64,000 nt of DNA from Thermatribacter sp048814795 (GCA_048814795.1 CP184673.1:558001-622000); one strand, 5' to 3'; shown: positions 1-8,598, counted from the stretch's first letter. Notes: a model not told the origin generated them from the sequence alone. Translations and numbers: made by a program.

Positions 1-4
1 AGTT

Positions 5-223
5 ATGAGAAGAAGATACACTCCGGGTTGGGGAAGCTATGGAGCTTTCTGGGGAGGATGGCCTCCCTACTGGGGGATGACTCCTCCCTGGGGGTTTTCG
101 CCTTTTGGGATGCCACTGGAAGCAGAGCTTGACATGCTTAAGGCGCAGGCAGATGCTCTAAAAAGGCAGCTCGAGTTTATCGAAGAACGGATTAAGGAAT
201 TGGAAGAAGAGCTAAAGGAATAG
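5..223 (+). CDS. Small Gly/Trp/Pro-rich protein with C-terminal coiled coil (DUF5320-like)
   Basis: A 72-residue protein. The first 38 residues are rich in Gly, Trp, Tyr and Pro; residues 39-72 are a highly charged helix with Leu heptads, predicted to be a coiled coil. Small proteins of this build (DUF5320-like) commonly sit beside NifX-like and MinD-ferredoxin genes in anaerobes, as here. The next gene ends in a very similar charged helix, so the two may pair through their helices. The upstream part of the operon is outside the window. Function unknown; the family call rests on composition and context. Confidence 0.6.
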   Translation: MRRRYTPGWGSYGAFWGGWPPYWGMTPPWGFSPFGMPLEAELDMLKAQADALKRQLEFIEERIKELEEELKE

Positions 224-231
224 TTCGCGGG

Positions 232-270
232 CTCTCCTCTGGCTGCGCTTTGAGGGTGGCCAGAGGAGAG
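232..270 (+). promoter_or_regulatory. Intercistronic hairpin (12-bp perfect stem)
   Basis: CTCTCCTCTGGC (232-243) and its exact reverse complement (259-270) flank a 15-nt loop, between the small coiled-coil gene and the NifX-like gene. It is followed by TTAAGAG rather than a T run, so it is more likely an mRNA-processing or stability hairpin than a full terminator. Confidence 0.5.
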
Positions 271-290
271 TTAAGAGAGGAGGCAATTAC

Positions 291-809
291 ATGAAGGTTG
301 CCATCAGCGCTGCCGGGGCTTCTCTGGATTCTCCGGTAGACCCTCGTTTGGGCAGAGCGAGGTTTTTCATTATTTATGAACTGGATGATGATTCTTTTCG
401 GTTGGTAGAGAATAATTTTGCTCAAGCCTCTTCAGGGGCTGGTATCCAGGTTACTACCTTTCTGGTCAATGAGGGAGTTGAAGCAGTGATCACCGGCAAT
501 GTTGGCCCCAATGCTTATCGGGTTTTGCAGCAGGCAGGAGTCAAGGTTTACCCTGGAGCAGCAGGAACTGTGAGGGAGGCTATTCAGGCTTTTAAAGAAG
601 GAGGGCTTTCCGCCGCCCAGAACCCCAGTGTGGGTGCTCATTTTGGGGTGGGTGGAGGCTTTGCTCCCCCTCAGGACGCTCCGTTGGAGGAAGGCTTTCG
701 TAAGGACCTGGAAAGGGACCTCGAAGAGTTTCGAAAAGAAGTGAATTCCCTCCAGGAGAGGCTGGAGCTGGTGAAGAAGAAAATCGAGCACTTGAAAGAA
801 GGTGAGTGA
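291..809 (+). CDS. NifX/NifB-type dinitrogenase iron-molybdenum cofactor domain protein with coiled-coil tail
   Basis: 172 residues. Residues 1-110 match the NifX/NafY/NifB-C fold (COG1433): MKVAIS start, DPRLGRARFF, and the GNVGPNAYRVL loop. In nitrogenase systems this fold carries iron-sulfur-molybdenum cofactors; in non-fixing anaerobes the proteins are of unknown role. Residues 135-172 are a charged helix resembling the tail of the preceding protein. A strong GAGAGGAGG ribosome site precedes ATG 291. The C-terminal helix is an addition compared with the usual 105-125 residue family members. Confidence 0.8.
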   Translation: MKVAISAAGASLDSPVDPRLGRARFFIIYELDDDSFRLVENNFAQASSGAGIQVTTFLVNEGVEAVITGNVGPNAYRVLQQAGVKVYPGAAGTVREAIQAFKEGGLSAAQNPSVGAHFGVGGGFAPPQDAPLEEGFRKDLERDLEEFRKEVNSLQERLELVKKKIEHLKEGE

Positions 810-810
810 G

Positions 811-1014
811 ATGATGAGACCTGGTGGCGGTTTGGGAAGAGGAATGGGAAGAGGAGCAGGAGCTCCACGAGGAAGAATGGGTGGTTTCGGTATGGGGCCA
901 GCTGGGGAGTGTGTTTGTCCTCAGTGTGGCACAAGGGTTCCTCACCAGCGGGGTGTTCCCTGCTTTCAGATGAAGTGCCCTAACTGTGGCGCTCCGCTTA
1001 CCCGTGCAAGATAA
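811..1014 (+). CDS. Small Gly/Arg-rich zinc-ribbon protein
   Basis: About 67 residues from ATG 811; a GTG at 802 would add three residues and overlap the previous stop. The first half is Gly/Arg/Met-rich low-complexity sequence. The second half carries CPQC and CPNC knuckles plus a further cysteine, a likely zinc ribbon or metal site. It sits between a NifX-like and a MinD-ferredoxin gene and is probably co-transcribed. No specific family is recognised. Confidence 0.55.
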   Translation: MMRPGGGLGRGMGRGAGAPRGRMGGFGMGPAGECVCPQCGTRVPHQRGVPCFQMKCPNCGAPLTRAR

Positions 1015-1026
1015 GGGTGAGTAGAA

Positions 1027-1899
1027 GTGGTGATTGCAGTAATGAGCGGAAAGGGTGGAACGGGCAAGACGCTTTTTGCGACCAGCCTGGCTTGCGCTCT
1101 TTCCGCCGCTCAGCGGATTGTGTTTGTGGATGCAGACGTGGAAGCTCCCAATGCTCATATTTTTTTGAAGCCAAACCTTGAAGAGGAACGGGTGGTGGAA
1201 ACTTTCTCCCCACAGATTGTTGAGGAGAGATGCGATGGTTGTGGGGAATGCGTTAACTTTTGTTATTTTTCTGCACTGACTCTGGTGAAAGGAAAGGTTT
1301 TGTTTTTCCCGGAATTGTGCCACAGCTGTGGTGGTTGTGAGCTGGTCTGTCCTCAGGGGGCAATCCGGGAGGCGTCAGCCGAAAAAGGAAGAATAAGAAA
1401 AGGGGTAGCCCGCAATGGAATTGTATTCTGGGAGGGGAGGCTTAAGATTGGTGAACCACGCGCTTCGGCAGTTATTGCTGAACTGAAAAAAGTAGCTAAG
1501 GAAGAGTCTTCGGAAGTCCTTAATATTATAGATTGTCCTCCGGGGGCGGGTTGTGCCGCGATTGAAGCAGTCAGTAGTGCGGATTTTTGTGTCCTGGTGA
1601 CCGAGCCAACCCCCTTTGGTCTCTCGGACCTCAAAGTAGCCCTGCGGGCAATCGAGGAGTTGGGTATACCCTGCGGAGTGGTGATTAACAAGGCAGGTAT
1701 TGGTGGAGCAAACATTATTCATCTTTGCGAGGAAAAAGGAGTTCCGGTGCTTGGTGAAATTCCCTATCGGCGGAGCATTGCCGAAAGATACGCGCGGGGA
1801 CTAACCCTGGTGGATGGTCAGGATAACCTGAAAAAGGAAGTAATGGACATATATCAGACGCTTTGCAGGATAACTGTGAGAAGAGAGGAAAGCAAATGA
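1027..1899 (+). CDS. MinD-superfamily P-loop ATPase with inserted 2[4Fe-4S] ferredoxin domain (COG1149)
   Basis: 290 residues, GTG start. The deviant Walker A motif GKGGTGKT lies at residues 8-15. A ferredoxin insert at about residues 62-120 has two clusters, CDGCGECVNFC and CHSCGGCELVC, each with a downstream Cys-Pro/Tyr. DCPPGAG is the switch/Walker B region. The family couples ATP binding to iron-sulfur or cofactor handling; its exact substrate is unknown. The next gene is a paralogue, and its ATG overlaps this stop (ATGA), so the pair is probably translationally coupled and may form a heterodimer. Confidence 0.85.
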   Translation: MVIAVMSGKGGTGKTLFATSLACALSAAQRIVFVDADVEAPNAHIFLKPNLEEERVVETFSPQIVEERCDGCGECVNFCYFSALTLVKGKVLFFPELCHSCGGCELVCPQGAIREASAEKGRIRKGVARNGIVFWEGRLKIGEPRASAVIAELKKVAKEESSEVLNIIDCPPGAGCAAIEAVSSADFCVLVTEPTPFGLSDLKVALRAIEELGIPCGVVINKAGIGGANIIHLCEEKGVPVLGEIPYRRSIAERYARGLTLVDGQDNLKKEVMDIYQTLCRITVRREESK

Positions 1900-2771
1900 A
1901 GCAAATAGTTGTTTTAAGCGGAAAAGGTGGAACTGGGAAAACTTCGGTCGCGGCTTCGCTTGCTTCCTTGCTGGGGAAGGAAGCGGTGGTGGTGGATGCC
2001 GATGTTGATGCGCCCAATATGGAACTTTTGGCCGAGACGGAAACTCTTTTTGAAGAGCCTCTTTTCTGGAGCAGAGTGGCGGCGATAGATTTGGAGCGCT
2101 GTGCGCGTTGCCTTTTATGTGTTTCGTATTGCAGGTTCGAGGCCCTGAGTGTGAAAGATGGGGCTCCGCAGGTTAACCCGCTAAGGTGTGAAGGTTGCGG
2201 AGTTTGTAGTAAAGTATGCAACTTTTCCGCGATTGAAATGCGTGAAGAATTGACGGGCCATTTTCTCCTTTCCAAAACCCGTTGGGGCAATTTTCTTTTT
2301 CATGCTCGCCTTGCTCCCTCAGGAGAGAATTCGGGTAAGATGGTGACCTATTTGCGGCAGAAAGCCGAGGAAAAGGCAAAAGAAGAAGGGAAGAGATATT
2401 TGCTGATCGATGGTTCTCCAGGGATTGGTTGTCCGGTTATCTCCAGCATGATGGGTGTGGACCTGGTGCTTCTGATTGCTGAGCCCACCCTTTCCGGTCA
2501 ACATGACCTGGAACGTATAGTAGCTCTTGCCGAGCACTTTAGGCTTCCCTGCTGGGTAGTTATCAATAAGGCAGATTTGAGCATTGAAAATCGAGATCGC
2601 ATTCGTGAGTTTTGCAGTTTTCATGGGATGGAGCTGGTTGCTGAAATCCCCTTTGACCAGGAAGTTCTTGATGCCATGATGGTAGGACTTCCTGTGGTGG
2701 AGTATGATCGTCAGAGCCCCTTTTCTTTGGGGGTTGAAAAAGTGTGGCACAAAATTAAAGATTCCCTGTAG
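1896..2771 (+). CDS. MinD-superfamily P-loop ATPase with inserted ferredoxin domain (paralogue)
   Basis: 291 residues. The start is taken as ATG 1896 because the Walker A motif GKGGTGKT follows within 15 residues and the ATG overlaps the previous stop. The ferredoxin insert has CARCLLCVSYC and CEGCGVCSKVC motifs; DGSPGIGCP is the switch region. It is clearly homologous to the preceding protein but diverged, which fits a two-subunit ATPase. Fe-S cluster or metal-cofactor transfer is the usual inference for such pairs when NifX-like proteins are encoded next to them. Confidence 0.85.
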   Translation: MKQIVVLSGKGGTGKTSVAASLASLLGKEAVVVDADVDAPNMELLAETETLFEEPLFWSRVAAIDLERCARCLLCVSYCRFEALSVKDGAPQVNPLRCEGCGVCSKVCNFSAIEMREELTGHFLLSKTRWGNFLFHARLAPSGENSGKMVTYLRQKAEEKAKEEGKRYLLIDGSPGIGCPVISSMMGVDLVLLIAEPTLSGQHDLERIVALAEHFRLPCWVVINKADLSIENRDRIREFCSFHGMELVAEIPFDQEVLDAMMVGLPVVEYDRQSPFSLGVEKVWHKIKDSL

Positions 2772-2792
2772 TGAAGAAAGGAGAGATATGGT

Positions 2793-3119
2793 ATGAAGAT
2801 AGCAGTTGCTTCCTCAGACGGGAAGACTCTGGCTCAGCATTTTGGAAGATGTAAGGGTTTTGTGGTGTTTGAAGTGGAAAATGGTGAAGTGGTAACTCGG
2901 GAATACCGTGACAACGTTTTTTCTGAACATCAGGGAGCGCATGATGGGGGAGAAGGTAATTGTGCTCCAACCGATTTGCTTAAAGATTGCGATATTGTGG
3001 TTGCAAGTGGCATGGGCCCCAGAGCCTACAAGCGTTTGAAGGAACAGGGCAAGAAGGTCGTTATTGCAGCCGAAGATGATGTAGAGAGCATTGTTGGCAA
3101 AATCCTGAGCGAGCTTTAG
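2793..3119 (+). CDS. NifX-like dinitrogenase iron-molybdenum cofactor biosynthesis protein
   Basis: 108 residues, the standard single-domain length of COG1433. Visible features are MKIAVASSDG, QHFGRCKGFVVFEV, a His/Gly/Cys-bearing stretch near residues 48-58, and the ASGMGPRAYKRL loop shared with the 172-residue paralogue upstream. It lies 21 nt after the MinD-ferredoxin pair with a GAAAGGAGAG ribosome site. A probable Fe-S or Mo/Fe carrier; no nitrogenase genes are in the window, so a role in nitrogen fixation is not supported. Confidence 0.85.
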   Translation: MKIAVASSDGKTLAQHFGRCKGFVVFEVENGEVVTREYRDNVFSEHQGAHDGGEGNCAPTDLLKDCDIVVASGMGPRAYKRLKEQGKKVVIAAEDDVESIVGKILSEL

Positions 3120-3134
3120 TTTAGCTCGCTTTTT
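3108..3134 (+). terminator. Short intrinsic terminator overlapping the NifX-like stop codon
   Basis: AGCGAGCT (3108-3115), 7-nt loop, AGCTCGCT (3123-3130), then TTTTG. The stem is only 8 bp and the T run is short, so it may be partial read-through into the metallo-beta-lactamase gene. Confidence 0.5.
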
Positions 3135-3165
3135 GAGATCAGGCTTTGAGAGGAGAAATAGTTCC

Positions 3166-3867
3166 ATGGAGATTACCGTTTTATACGATAATTTTCTTTT
3201 TCTTCCCGAGCTCCTTCCTTCGCATGGTTTTTCTTGCCTGATAGAGGGTGAAGAAAAGGTCCTTTTTGATACCGGCGAAAGCGGTCCTTTGCTTTTTAAA
3301 AACCTGGAACTCTTGAGGATAGACCCTTTGGGTATATCCCGGGTAGTCATTTCTCACGAACACTATGACCACATTGGGGGTCTGGGATACTTTCTTGCCC
3401 AAAACCCCAATGTGGTGGTGTATGGTTTACCTTCCTTCTCTGAAGCAACTAAGGAGGAAATAAAAGAGAGGGGAGGGCGTTTTATAGAAGTTGAGAGAGG
3501 GATGGAGATAGCTCCTTCCGTGTTCAGCACAGGAGAGGTGGATGGACCAGTTAAGGAACAGGCACTGGTGATAAAAGGTGAGCAGGGTTTTCTTTTGCTC
3601 GGGGGGTGCTGTCATCCCGGGGTGGTCAGGATGGTTCAGGTAGCTTCCTCTCTGGTAGGGGACAGGATTCGCTTTGTGATGGGTGGCCTGCACCTTTATC
3701 ACTCAAGCGAGGAAGAGATTATAAAAACTCTGGAAAGCTTGAGGGAACTTGGTGTTGAAAAAATAGCCCCTTCACATTGCAGTGGCTTTTTTGCCCTGGA
3801 TACCGCTCAAGAATTGTGGAAGGAGAACTTTGTCTCTTCTGGAGTTGGGAAAAGTATTACCTGGTAA
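3166..3867 (+). CDS. Metallo-beta-lactamase fold hydrolase (COG1237 type)
   Basis: 233 residues from ATG 3166, which has AGGAG 11 nt upstream; a longer reading from 3133 lacks a ribosome site. The zinc motif SHEHYDHIGG (HxHxDH) is clear, followed by GGCCHPG and MGGLHL, as in the 7,8-dihydropterin-6-methyl-4-(beta-D-ribofuranosyl)-aminobenzene phosphate synthase-like group. The true substrate is unknown. Its place between NifX-like and Mrp genes is a recurring arrangement in anaerobes and suggests a role in the same cofactor system. Confidence 0.8.
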   Translation: MEITVLYDNFLFLPELLPSHGFSCLIEGEEKVLFDTGESGPLLFKNLELLRIDPLGISRVVISHEHYDHIGGLGYFLAQNPNVVVYGLPSFSEATKEEIKERGGRFIEVERGMEIAPSVFSTGEVDGPVKEQALVIKGEQGFLLLGGCCHPGVVRMVQVASSLVGDRIRFVMGGLHLYHSSEEEIIKTLESLRELGVEKIAPSHCSGFFALDTAQELWKENFVSSGVGKSITW

Positions 3868-3880
3868 GGAGTGAATTTTG

Positions 3881-4627
3881 ATGAGTCGTTACAGCAAAAT
3901 AGGTAAAGTAATCGCAGTGATGAGTGGAAAAGGGGGAGTGGGTAAAAGTTCTGTTTCGGCGCTTATTGCTTGTGAACTTGCTCGGCGAGGGAAAAAAGTA
4001 GGTGTGATGGATGCCGATCTTACTGGCCCCAGTATCCCAACTATGTTTGGGATAGGGGGTAAGCGGCCGGAGGCTTTAAACCCTGGCATATTACCGGTTA
4101 AAACCCCCAAACTGGGCATAGAGGTTATCTCTATTAACCTCCTTCTTGAAAAACCGGAACAGCCGGTCATCTGGCGGGGTCCTCTTTTGAGCAAGGCCAT
4201 CCAGGAGTTCTGGGACGAAGTAGCCTGGAGTGACCCGGACGTTCTGGTTTTGGATCTTCCACCAGGAACTGGGGATATTCCCCTTACCGTTTTGCAGGTG
4301 ATCCCTCTGGATGGAGTGATTATAGTTTCCTCGCCTCAGGATGTGGCCTTTCTGGTGGTTAAGAAGGCTGTCAACATGGTTTATCAGCTTAAAAAGCCTA
4401 TTCTGGGCCTGGTAGAAAACATGAGTTACATGGTTTGTCCTCACTGTGGAACAACCATTCATCCCTTTGGAGAGGAAAAGGGAAAGAGTATCACTGCCTC
4501 TCTTTTCTTACCTTTTCTGGGCAGTCTTCCCATAGATCCTGAGCTTTCCAGGCGTTGTGATGAAGGAACCATTGAGGAGTACGAAAGTGCGGAGGTTTCC
4601 TCGATAGTGGATAAGATGGCCCTGTAG
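3881..4627 (+). CDS. Mrp/NBP35-family Fe-S cluster carrier ATPase
   Basis: 248 residues from ATG 3881. The Walker A motif GKGGVGKS, MDADLTGPSIP, DLPPGTGD (Walker B/switch) and the conserved C-terminal CPHCG (CxxC) motif that holds a bridging [4Fe-4S] cluster are all present. Family members (ApbC, Ind1, Nbp35) bind and hand over Fe-S clusters in the cytosol. It is the last gene of the cluster and is followed by an intrinsic terminator at 4672-4696. The family assignment is secure; the client proteins are unknown. Confidence 0.9.
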   Translation: MSRYSKIGKVIAVMSGKGGVGKSSVSALIACELARRGKKVGVMDADLTGPSIPTMFGIGGKRPEALNPGILPVKTPKLGIEVISINLLLEKPEQPVIWRGPLLSKAIQEFWDEVAWSDPDVLVLDLPPGTGDIPLTVLQVIPLDGVIIVSSPQDVAFLVVKKAVNMVYQLKKPILGLVENMSYMVCPHCGTTIHPFGEEKGKSITASLFLPFLGSLPIDPELSRRCDEGTIEEYESAEVSSIVDKMAL

Positions 4628-4671
4628 GGTGAGGTTTTGGCAGAAAAAGCCCCTTCTGGAGAGTTTTTTGT

Positions 4672-4696
4672 AAGCCCTCTTTGGGGCTTTCTTTTT
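4672..4696 (+). terminator. Intrinsic terminator after mrp
   Basis: AAGCCC (4672-4677), short loop, GGGCTT (4684-4689), then TTCTTTTT. A competing longer pairing uses AAAGCCCC at 4646-4653 with 4683-4690, giving an antiterminator-like alternative. Confidence 0.7.
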
Positions 4697-4797
4697 GTCA
4701 GGGCTTGCTTTTATTGCTAAATAGTCGTAGCATTATGCTTGGTTTCTCTTTGCCTGATGGTTTGAGTTTTTGAAAAAGCGATGAGGGGGCTTGCAAA

Positions 4798-5439
4798 ATG
4801 TGGGTTGCCGATCCCAAGGTCATCCTTTGCTTTGGCGATTCTCTGACCTGGGGTTACAATCCCCGAAACGGTGAGCGTTACCTCTTTCAGGAGCGCTGGA
4901 CGGGGATCTTGCAGGAAGAACTGGGTAAAGAATACCGGGTTATTGAGGAAGGTTTGTGCGGTCGGACCACGGTCTGGGACGATCCTGTTGAAGGAGATAA
5001 AAGCGGTAAAAAGCATCTGGGGCCTATACTTGAGTCCCACCGTCCTCTGGACCTTGTGGTTATCATGCTGGGAACCAATGACCTGAAGAAGCGTTTTAAC
5101 CTTTCCCCCTTTGATATTGCTCAGGGAGCCGGTTTTCTGGTAGACATGGTACGCTGCAGTGGTGCTGGAAGGAATGGAAAATCTCCCGAGGTGCTTCTGG
5201 TCTGTCCTCCACCCCTTGCTCAACTCACCGATTTTGCAGGCCTTTTTGAGGATGGAGTGGAAAAATCTAAGCAGCTTGTTCCCAACTACCGCATTATAGC
5301 TCGCTTTAAGCGCTGCCATTTTCTGGATGCTGGTGAAATCGTTAAAACCAGCGATATAGATGGAGTGCACTGGGAGGCGAAAGAAAACCGCAAGTTTGCC
5401 TTGAAGCTTGCCTCAAGAATTCGCAACATTCTGGGTTGA
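4798..5439 (+). CDS. SGNH/GDSL-family lipase/esterase
   Basis: 213 residues. Block I is CFGDSLTWGYN with the nucleophile Ser near residue 15; the Gly block is at EGLCGRTT; block III is MLGTNDLK; the C-terminal DGVHWEAKENRKFA supplies the Asp-His pair. This matches the TesA/arylesterase-like SGNH hydrolases. No signal peptide, so cytoplasmic. It heads a new group after the mrp terminator and is followed 12 nt later by an MFS gene. Substrate not predictable. Confidence 0.85.
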   Translation: MWVADPKVILCFGDSLTWGYNPRNGERYLFQERWTGILQEELGKEYRVIEEGLCGRTTVWDDPVEGDKSGKKHLGPILESHRPLDLVVIMLGTNDLKKRFNLSPFDIAQGAGFLVDMVRCSGAGRNGKSPEVLLVCPPPLAQLTDFAGLFEDGVEKSKQLVPNYRIIARFKRCHFLDAGEIVKTSDIDGVHWEAKENRKFALKLASRIRNILG

Positions 5440-5451
5440 GGGGATGTTTTT

Positions 5452-6624
5452 GTGAATAAAAAGTTGCAGCTTTTGCCGTTTTGCTGTGCACTGGTTTTGA
5501 TTGGTTTTGGTCTCTCCGGTGTGGGTTCGCTTATCCCCGAGATTGCAGACCATTTCAGTGTGGAATATGCGGTAGCAAGCAGAGTGTTTCTGTTTCACGG
5601 TCTGGGGTATTTTTTCGCCATTCTCGTCGCTGGCTTTCTGGGAGACCTTCTGTCCAGGTTTCTGATTTTGAGAGTGGGCCTGGTGGTTATCATTGTAGGT
5701 CTTCTGGGAATTTCACTCCTTAGCTGGTTTGGACTGGTTTTAGCTTTCTTTATGGTTATGGGAGTGGGGCTGGGATTTCTGGACTGCATGTTGAACCCGG
5801 TGGCTGCCTCTGTTTTCATTCAAAACCCGGGTGCAGTTTTGAATTTCATGCATGCCTTTTTCGGTTTGGGATCTCTTTCTGCTCCCCGTCTATATGCTTT
5901 CCTGGTTGAGCGGGGTGGTACCTGGCAGAGCTTTTATCTGGTGGTCTGTGGCTTTGCAGTGCTGGTTCTTTTGCTGTTCCTTTTACCTTTCTTACCCAGG
6001 AAAAGCGAGGTTTCCGCTTCTTTTGGAAAGATTTTTGCTCTTTTCCGGGAGCCGGTATTCTGGTTGATGGGTCTCACCATGATTTTCTATGCAGGAGGGG
6101 TAAGCACCTTAAATGGCTGGTTGGTGGCTTATCTCAAAGAAAAGGGAATAGCACTTTCTCAGGCAGCCTCTTTTCTTTCTTTTTTCTGGACCGGTCTTTT
6201 CACGGGAAGATTGTTACTTTCTTTCTTATCGGAAAGATGGGGCTATTTGAATATTGTACGTCTTAACTCAATAGCCGGTGCTCTGGCACTCTTTGTGGTG
6301 GTTACCGTTGCTCCTTCTTTTCCGGTTACTGCAATTTTGCTTTTTGTGACAGGTTTTGCACTCTCTACCATCATCCCCACTACTTTAGCCTATGCGGTGT
6401 CGACATATCCAGAAACTTCTTCCACAGCCTCGGGGTGGTTGCTTTTTAACAATGGTATCGGCAACTTTCTTTTTCCCTGGCTGGGAGGTATAGTGGCTTC
6501 CTCGCTGGGTTTGCGGTTTACCATGCTCTTTGTCCCGGTGTCGATTTTGCTCATGTTACTTTTTCAGCAGCTTCTCTTTATAAAAAGCAAGGCCAGTTAT
6601 GAGGAGGGGGTAAGCAGTGGATGA
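5452..6624 (+). CDS. Major facilitator superfamily transporter
   Basis: 390 residues with about 12 hydrophobic segments. The N half has GVGSLIPEIADHF and GDLLSRF after TM2 (the MFS loop 2-3 motif position). GRLLLSFLSERWG is the equivalent loop in the second half. The layout resembles the fucose/glucose-type (FucP-like) permeases. GTG start; the stop overlaps the start of the next gene by 8 nt. Substrate unknown; sugars are a reasonable guess. Confidence 0.8.
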   Translation: MNKKLQLLPFCCALVLIGFGLSGVGSLIPEIADHFSVEYAVASRVFLFHGLGYFFAILVAGFLGDLLSRFLILRVGLVVIIVGLLGISLLSWFGLVLAFFMVMGVGLGFLDCMLNPVAASVFIQNPGAVLNFMHAFFGLGSLSAPRLYAFLVERGGTWQSFYLVVCGFAVLVLLLFLLPFLPRKSEVSASFGKIFALFREPVFWLMGLTMIFYAGGVSTLNGWLVAYLKEKGIALSQAASFLSFFWTGLFTGRLLLSFLSERWGYLNIVRLNSIAGALALFVVVTVAPSFPVTAILLFVTGFALSTIIPTTLAYAVSTYPETSSTASGWLLFNNGIGNFLFPWLGGIVASSLGLRFTMLFVPVSILLMLLFQQLLFIKSKASYEEGVSSG

Positions 6625-7744
6625 AGTGTTTCCTTATCTTGAGAAGGTGCTTCAAAAGGTAGGAGCCATTGGTCCGCGCTTGAGCACCTCTTTTCAAGAA
6701 GCCGAGTTTGCCCGCTGGCTGGAAGAAGAGCTTTACAAAATGGATTTTGTGGTTGAAAAGGAAGATTTTAAAGCCCTCTCCACTTACAGCTTTTTTTACT
6801 GTGGAATATGGGGCATGTTTCTGGGTGCTTTTTGCTTGCTCTGGTTTTCAAGATGGCTTGCTCTGCCGCTTGTACTTTTCGCTCTGTTTTTAACCTATTG
6901 CAATCTTAACACGATTCCCCTTCTGGCCACTTCGTTCACTCGCAGGAAATCCGTCAACGTCCTTGCCAAAAACACCGATTCTCCCCGCTTTATATTGTGT
7001 GCTCACCTGGACTCAGCGAGAACTTCCCTTTTCTTTAACCCCCGCTTTGCCGTTTCTCCTCGCCTCAGTTTACTGCTCAACATCGTTTCCTCAATTTGGG
7101 TAACGGTTGTGGTCTTGCTTTATGCTTTTCTGGGCTATGGCTGGTTGCGCTGGTTGGGTTGGCCGGCTTTTCTTTATCTTTTATTCCTTTTTGTCCTGCA
7201 CTTGCATCGGGAGTTCTGGATGCCTCCTTCACCCGGAGCCAATGATAACGGTAGTGGGGTGGCGGTGGCTCTGGAACTTGCTTCTCGTCTGAAGAAGACA
7301 GGCCTGCCTTTCTGGGTACTTTTTACCGGGGCAGAAGAGTCAGGTACTTTTGGAGCACTCTACTTTTGGAAAAAGTACAGGGAATTGCTTCAAGATGGGG
7401 TGCCTGTCATTAACCTCGACAACCTGGGAGCGGGGAGGCTGACTCTGGCCAGCATGGAGGGGATGTGGGAAATTTTTACTTCCTGGGAAGATTTGCGGAG
7501 GGAGATAAAGGCGGCAGCGCTTGGAAAGGGAATAACCCTTCTGGAGCGGCCTTACCTGGGTCTTTCCACTGACGCCACGGTTTTTTTAAAAAGAGGTGGC
7601 AGGGCGCTTACCATAATCGGTCTTGATGAACGAGGACTTCCCCCCAACTGGCACTGGGTGACTGATACGCTGGAAAACCTGCATCGGCCCAACCTGAAAA
7701 ATGCGGTGGTTATGCTTGAGGAGTGGGCACAAAGGCATGTTTGA
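6617..7744 (+). CDS. Membrane-embedded M28-family zinc aminopeptidase-like protein
   Basis: 375 residues, GTG start overlapping the MFS stop. Zinc-site motifs of M28 are visible: CAHLDSA (His-x-Asp), PGANDNGSG (bridging Asp), TGAEESG (catalytic Glu and ligand), NLDNLG (Asp ligand), and a late WHWVTDT (His ligand). Two or more hydrophobic segments lie at about residues 55-95 and another pair at 155-195, inserted between the His and Asp motifs. Probably cleaves peptides at the membrane. The operon continues with PAP2, overlapping by 8 nt. Confidence 0.8.
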   Translation: MDEVFPYLEKVLQKVGAIGPRLSTSFQEAEFARWLEEELYKMDFVVEKEDFKALSTYSFFYCGIWGMFLGAFCLLWFSRWLALPLVLFALFLTYCNLNTIPLLATSFTRRKSVNVLAKNTDSPRFILCAHLDSARTSLFFNPRFAVSPRLSLLLNIVSSIWVTVVVLLYAFLGYGWLRWLGWPAFLYLLFLFVLHLHREFWMPPSPGANDNGSGVAVALELASRLKKTGLPFWVLFTGAEESGTFGALYFWKKYRELLQDGVPVINLDNLGAGRLTLASMEGMWEIFTSWEDLRREIKAAALGKGITLLERPYLGLSTDATVFLKRGGRALTIIGLDERGLPPNWHWVTDTLENLHRPNLKNAVVMLEEWAQRHV

Positions 7745-8597
7745 TGTAGCACCCCTTCTTTTTTTACAGAGCTTGCGCAACCCTTTCTGGGACAGGTTTT
7801 TTCAGGTAGTTTCAGTGGTAGGCACTGACCTTTTTTACCTGATAGTTCTGGTTGTCTGGTATCTCGGGGTTAGCAAAAGGGAGGGTATTTACTTAAGCCT
7901 GGTGCTTTTTGCTTCGCTTCTTTTGAACTTTGCTATAAAAACTCTGGTGGCCATTCCCCGCCCTTGCCTGGACCCTCTGGTCCAGGCGCTTTCGGAAGCA
8001 GAGGGTTTTTCTTTTCCAAGCGGTCATGCCCAGTCTACGGCTACTTTCTTTTTTTCTTTAGCTTTGCTCTACAAAAAGAGAGTGATCTGGCTGCTGGCTC
8101 TGGTGATGATTGGCCTGGTGAGCTTTTCCAGGGTTTACTTGGGCGTGCATTACCTGGAGGATGTGCTGGTCGGGGCTTTGCTGGGTGCAGGGTTTGCCTT
8201 TGCGGCTTTTTACCTTAAAAGTAGATTAGAGATCAAGCGGGTTAATATTTCTCTCCAATGGGGATTTATAATTGCTTTCGGCGTTTCCTTTTTGCTCTTT
8301 TTAACAATTTGGGATAACCTCTCGGCTCGAGTGGCTGGAGCGATTAGTGGAGCACTCCTGGGCTGGTCCCTGGAGCGAAGCTCCGGGGAACTGGTGTGGG
8401 GGAGCTTATTCAGCAGGATAGTGTTTCTTGTGCTGTCCCTTTTCAGTGTGCTGGCTTGTTTTCTGTTTTTACGCTGGGTTTTTCCGGAAGGAAAAACATA
8501 TCTATTTTTGCGTTATGCTATAGTAGTTTTCTGGGTGGTTCTTGGTATTCCGGTGTCGGCGAAGTTCTTGAGAAGGAAATTTGCTGGGGGGAGTTGA
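7737..8597 (+). CDS. PAP2-family membrane phosphatase
   Basis: 286 residues from ATG 7737. The three-part acid-phosphatase signature is present: an IPRPCLDP block, SFPSGHAQS (catalytic His), and SRVYLGVHYLEDV (second His). About 8 transmembrane segments; the C-terminal half adds four hydrophobic helices beyond the catalytic core. Likely acts on undecaprenyl diphosphate or another lipid phosphate. It overlaps both neighbours' reading frames at the ends, so it is probably co-translated with the M28 gene. Confidence 0.85.
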   Translation: MFDVAPLLFLQSLRNPFWDRFFQVVSVVGTDLFYLIVLVVWYLGVSKREGIYLSLVLFASLLLNFAIKTLVAIPRPCLDPLVQALSEAEGFSFPSGHAQSTATFFFSLALLYKKRVIWLLALVMIGLVSFSRVYLGVHYLEDVLVGALLGAGFAFAAFYLKSRLEIKRVNISLQWGFIIAFGVSFLLFLTIWDNLSARVAGAISGALLGWSLERSSGELVWGSLFSRIVFLVLSLFSVLACFLFLRWVFPEGKTYLFLRYAIVVFWVVLGIPVSAKFLRRKFAGGS

Positions 8598-8598
8598 A

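Noticed and set aside
592..1323. Long minus-strand open frame (243 codons) opposite the NifX-like and MinD genes
   Set aside because: Its translation is low-complexity and Ser-rich, has no family pattern, and lies opposite well-supported genes, so it is a shadow frame.
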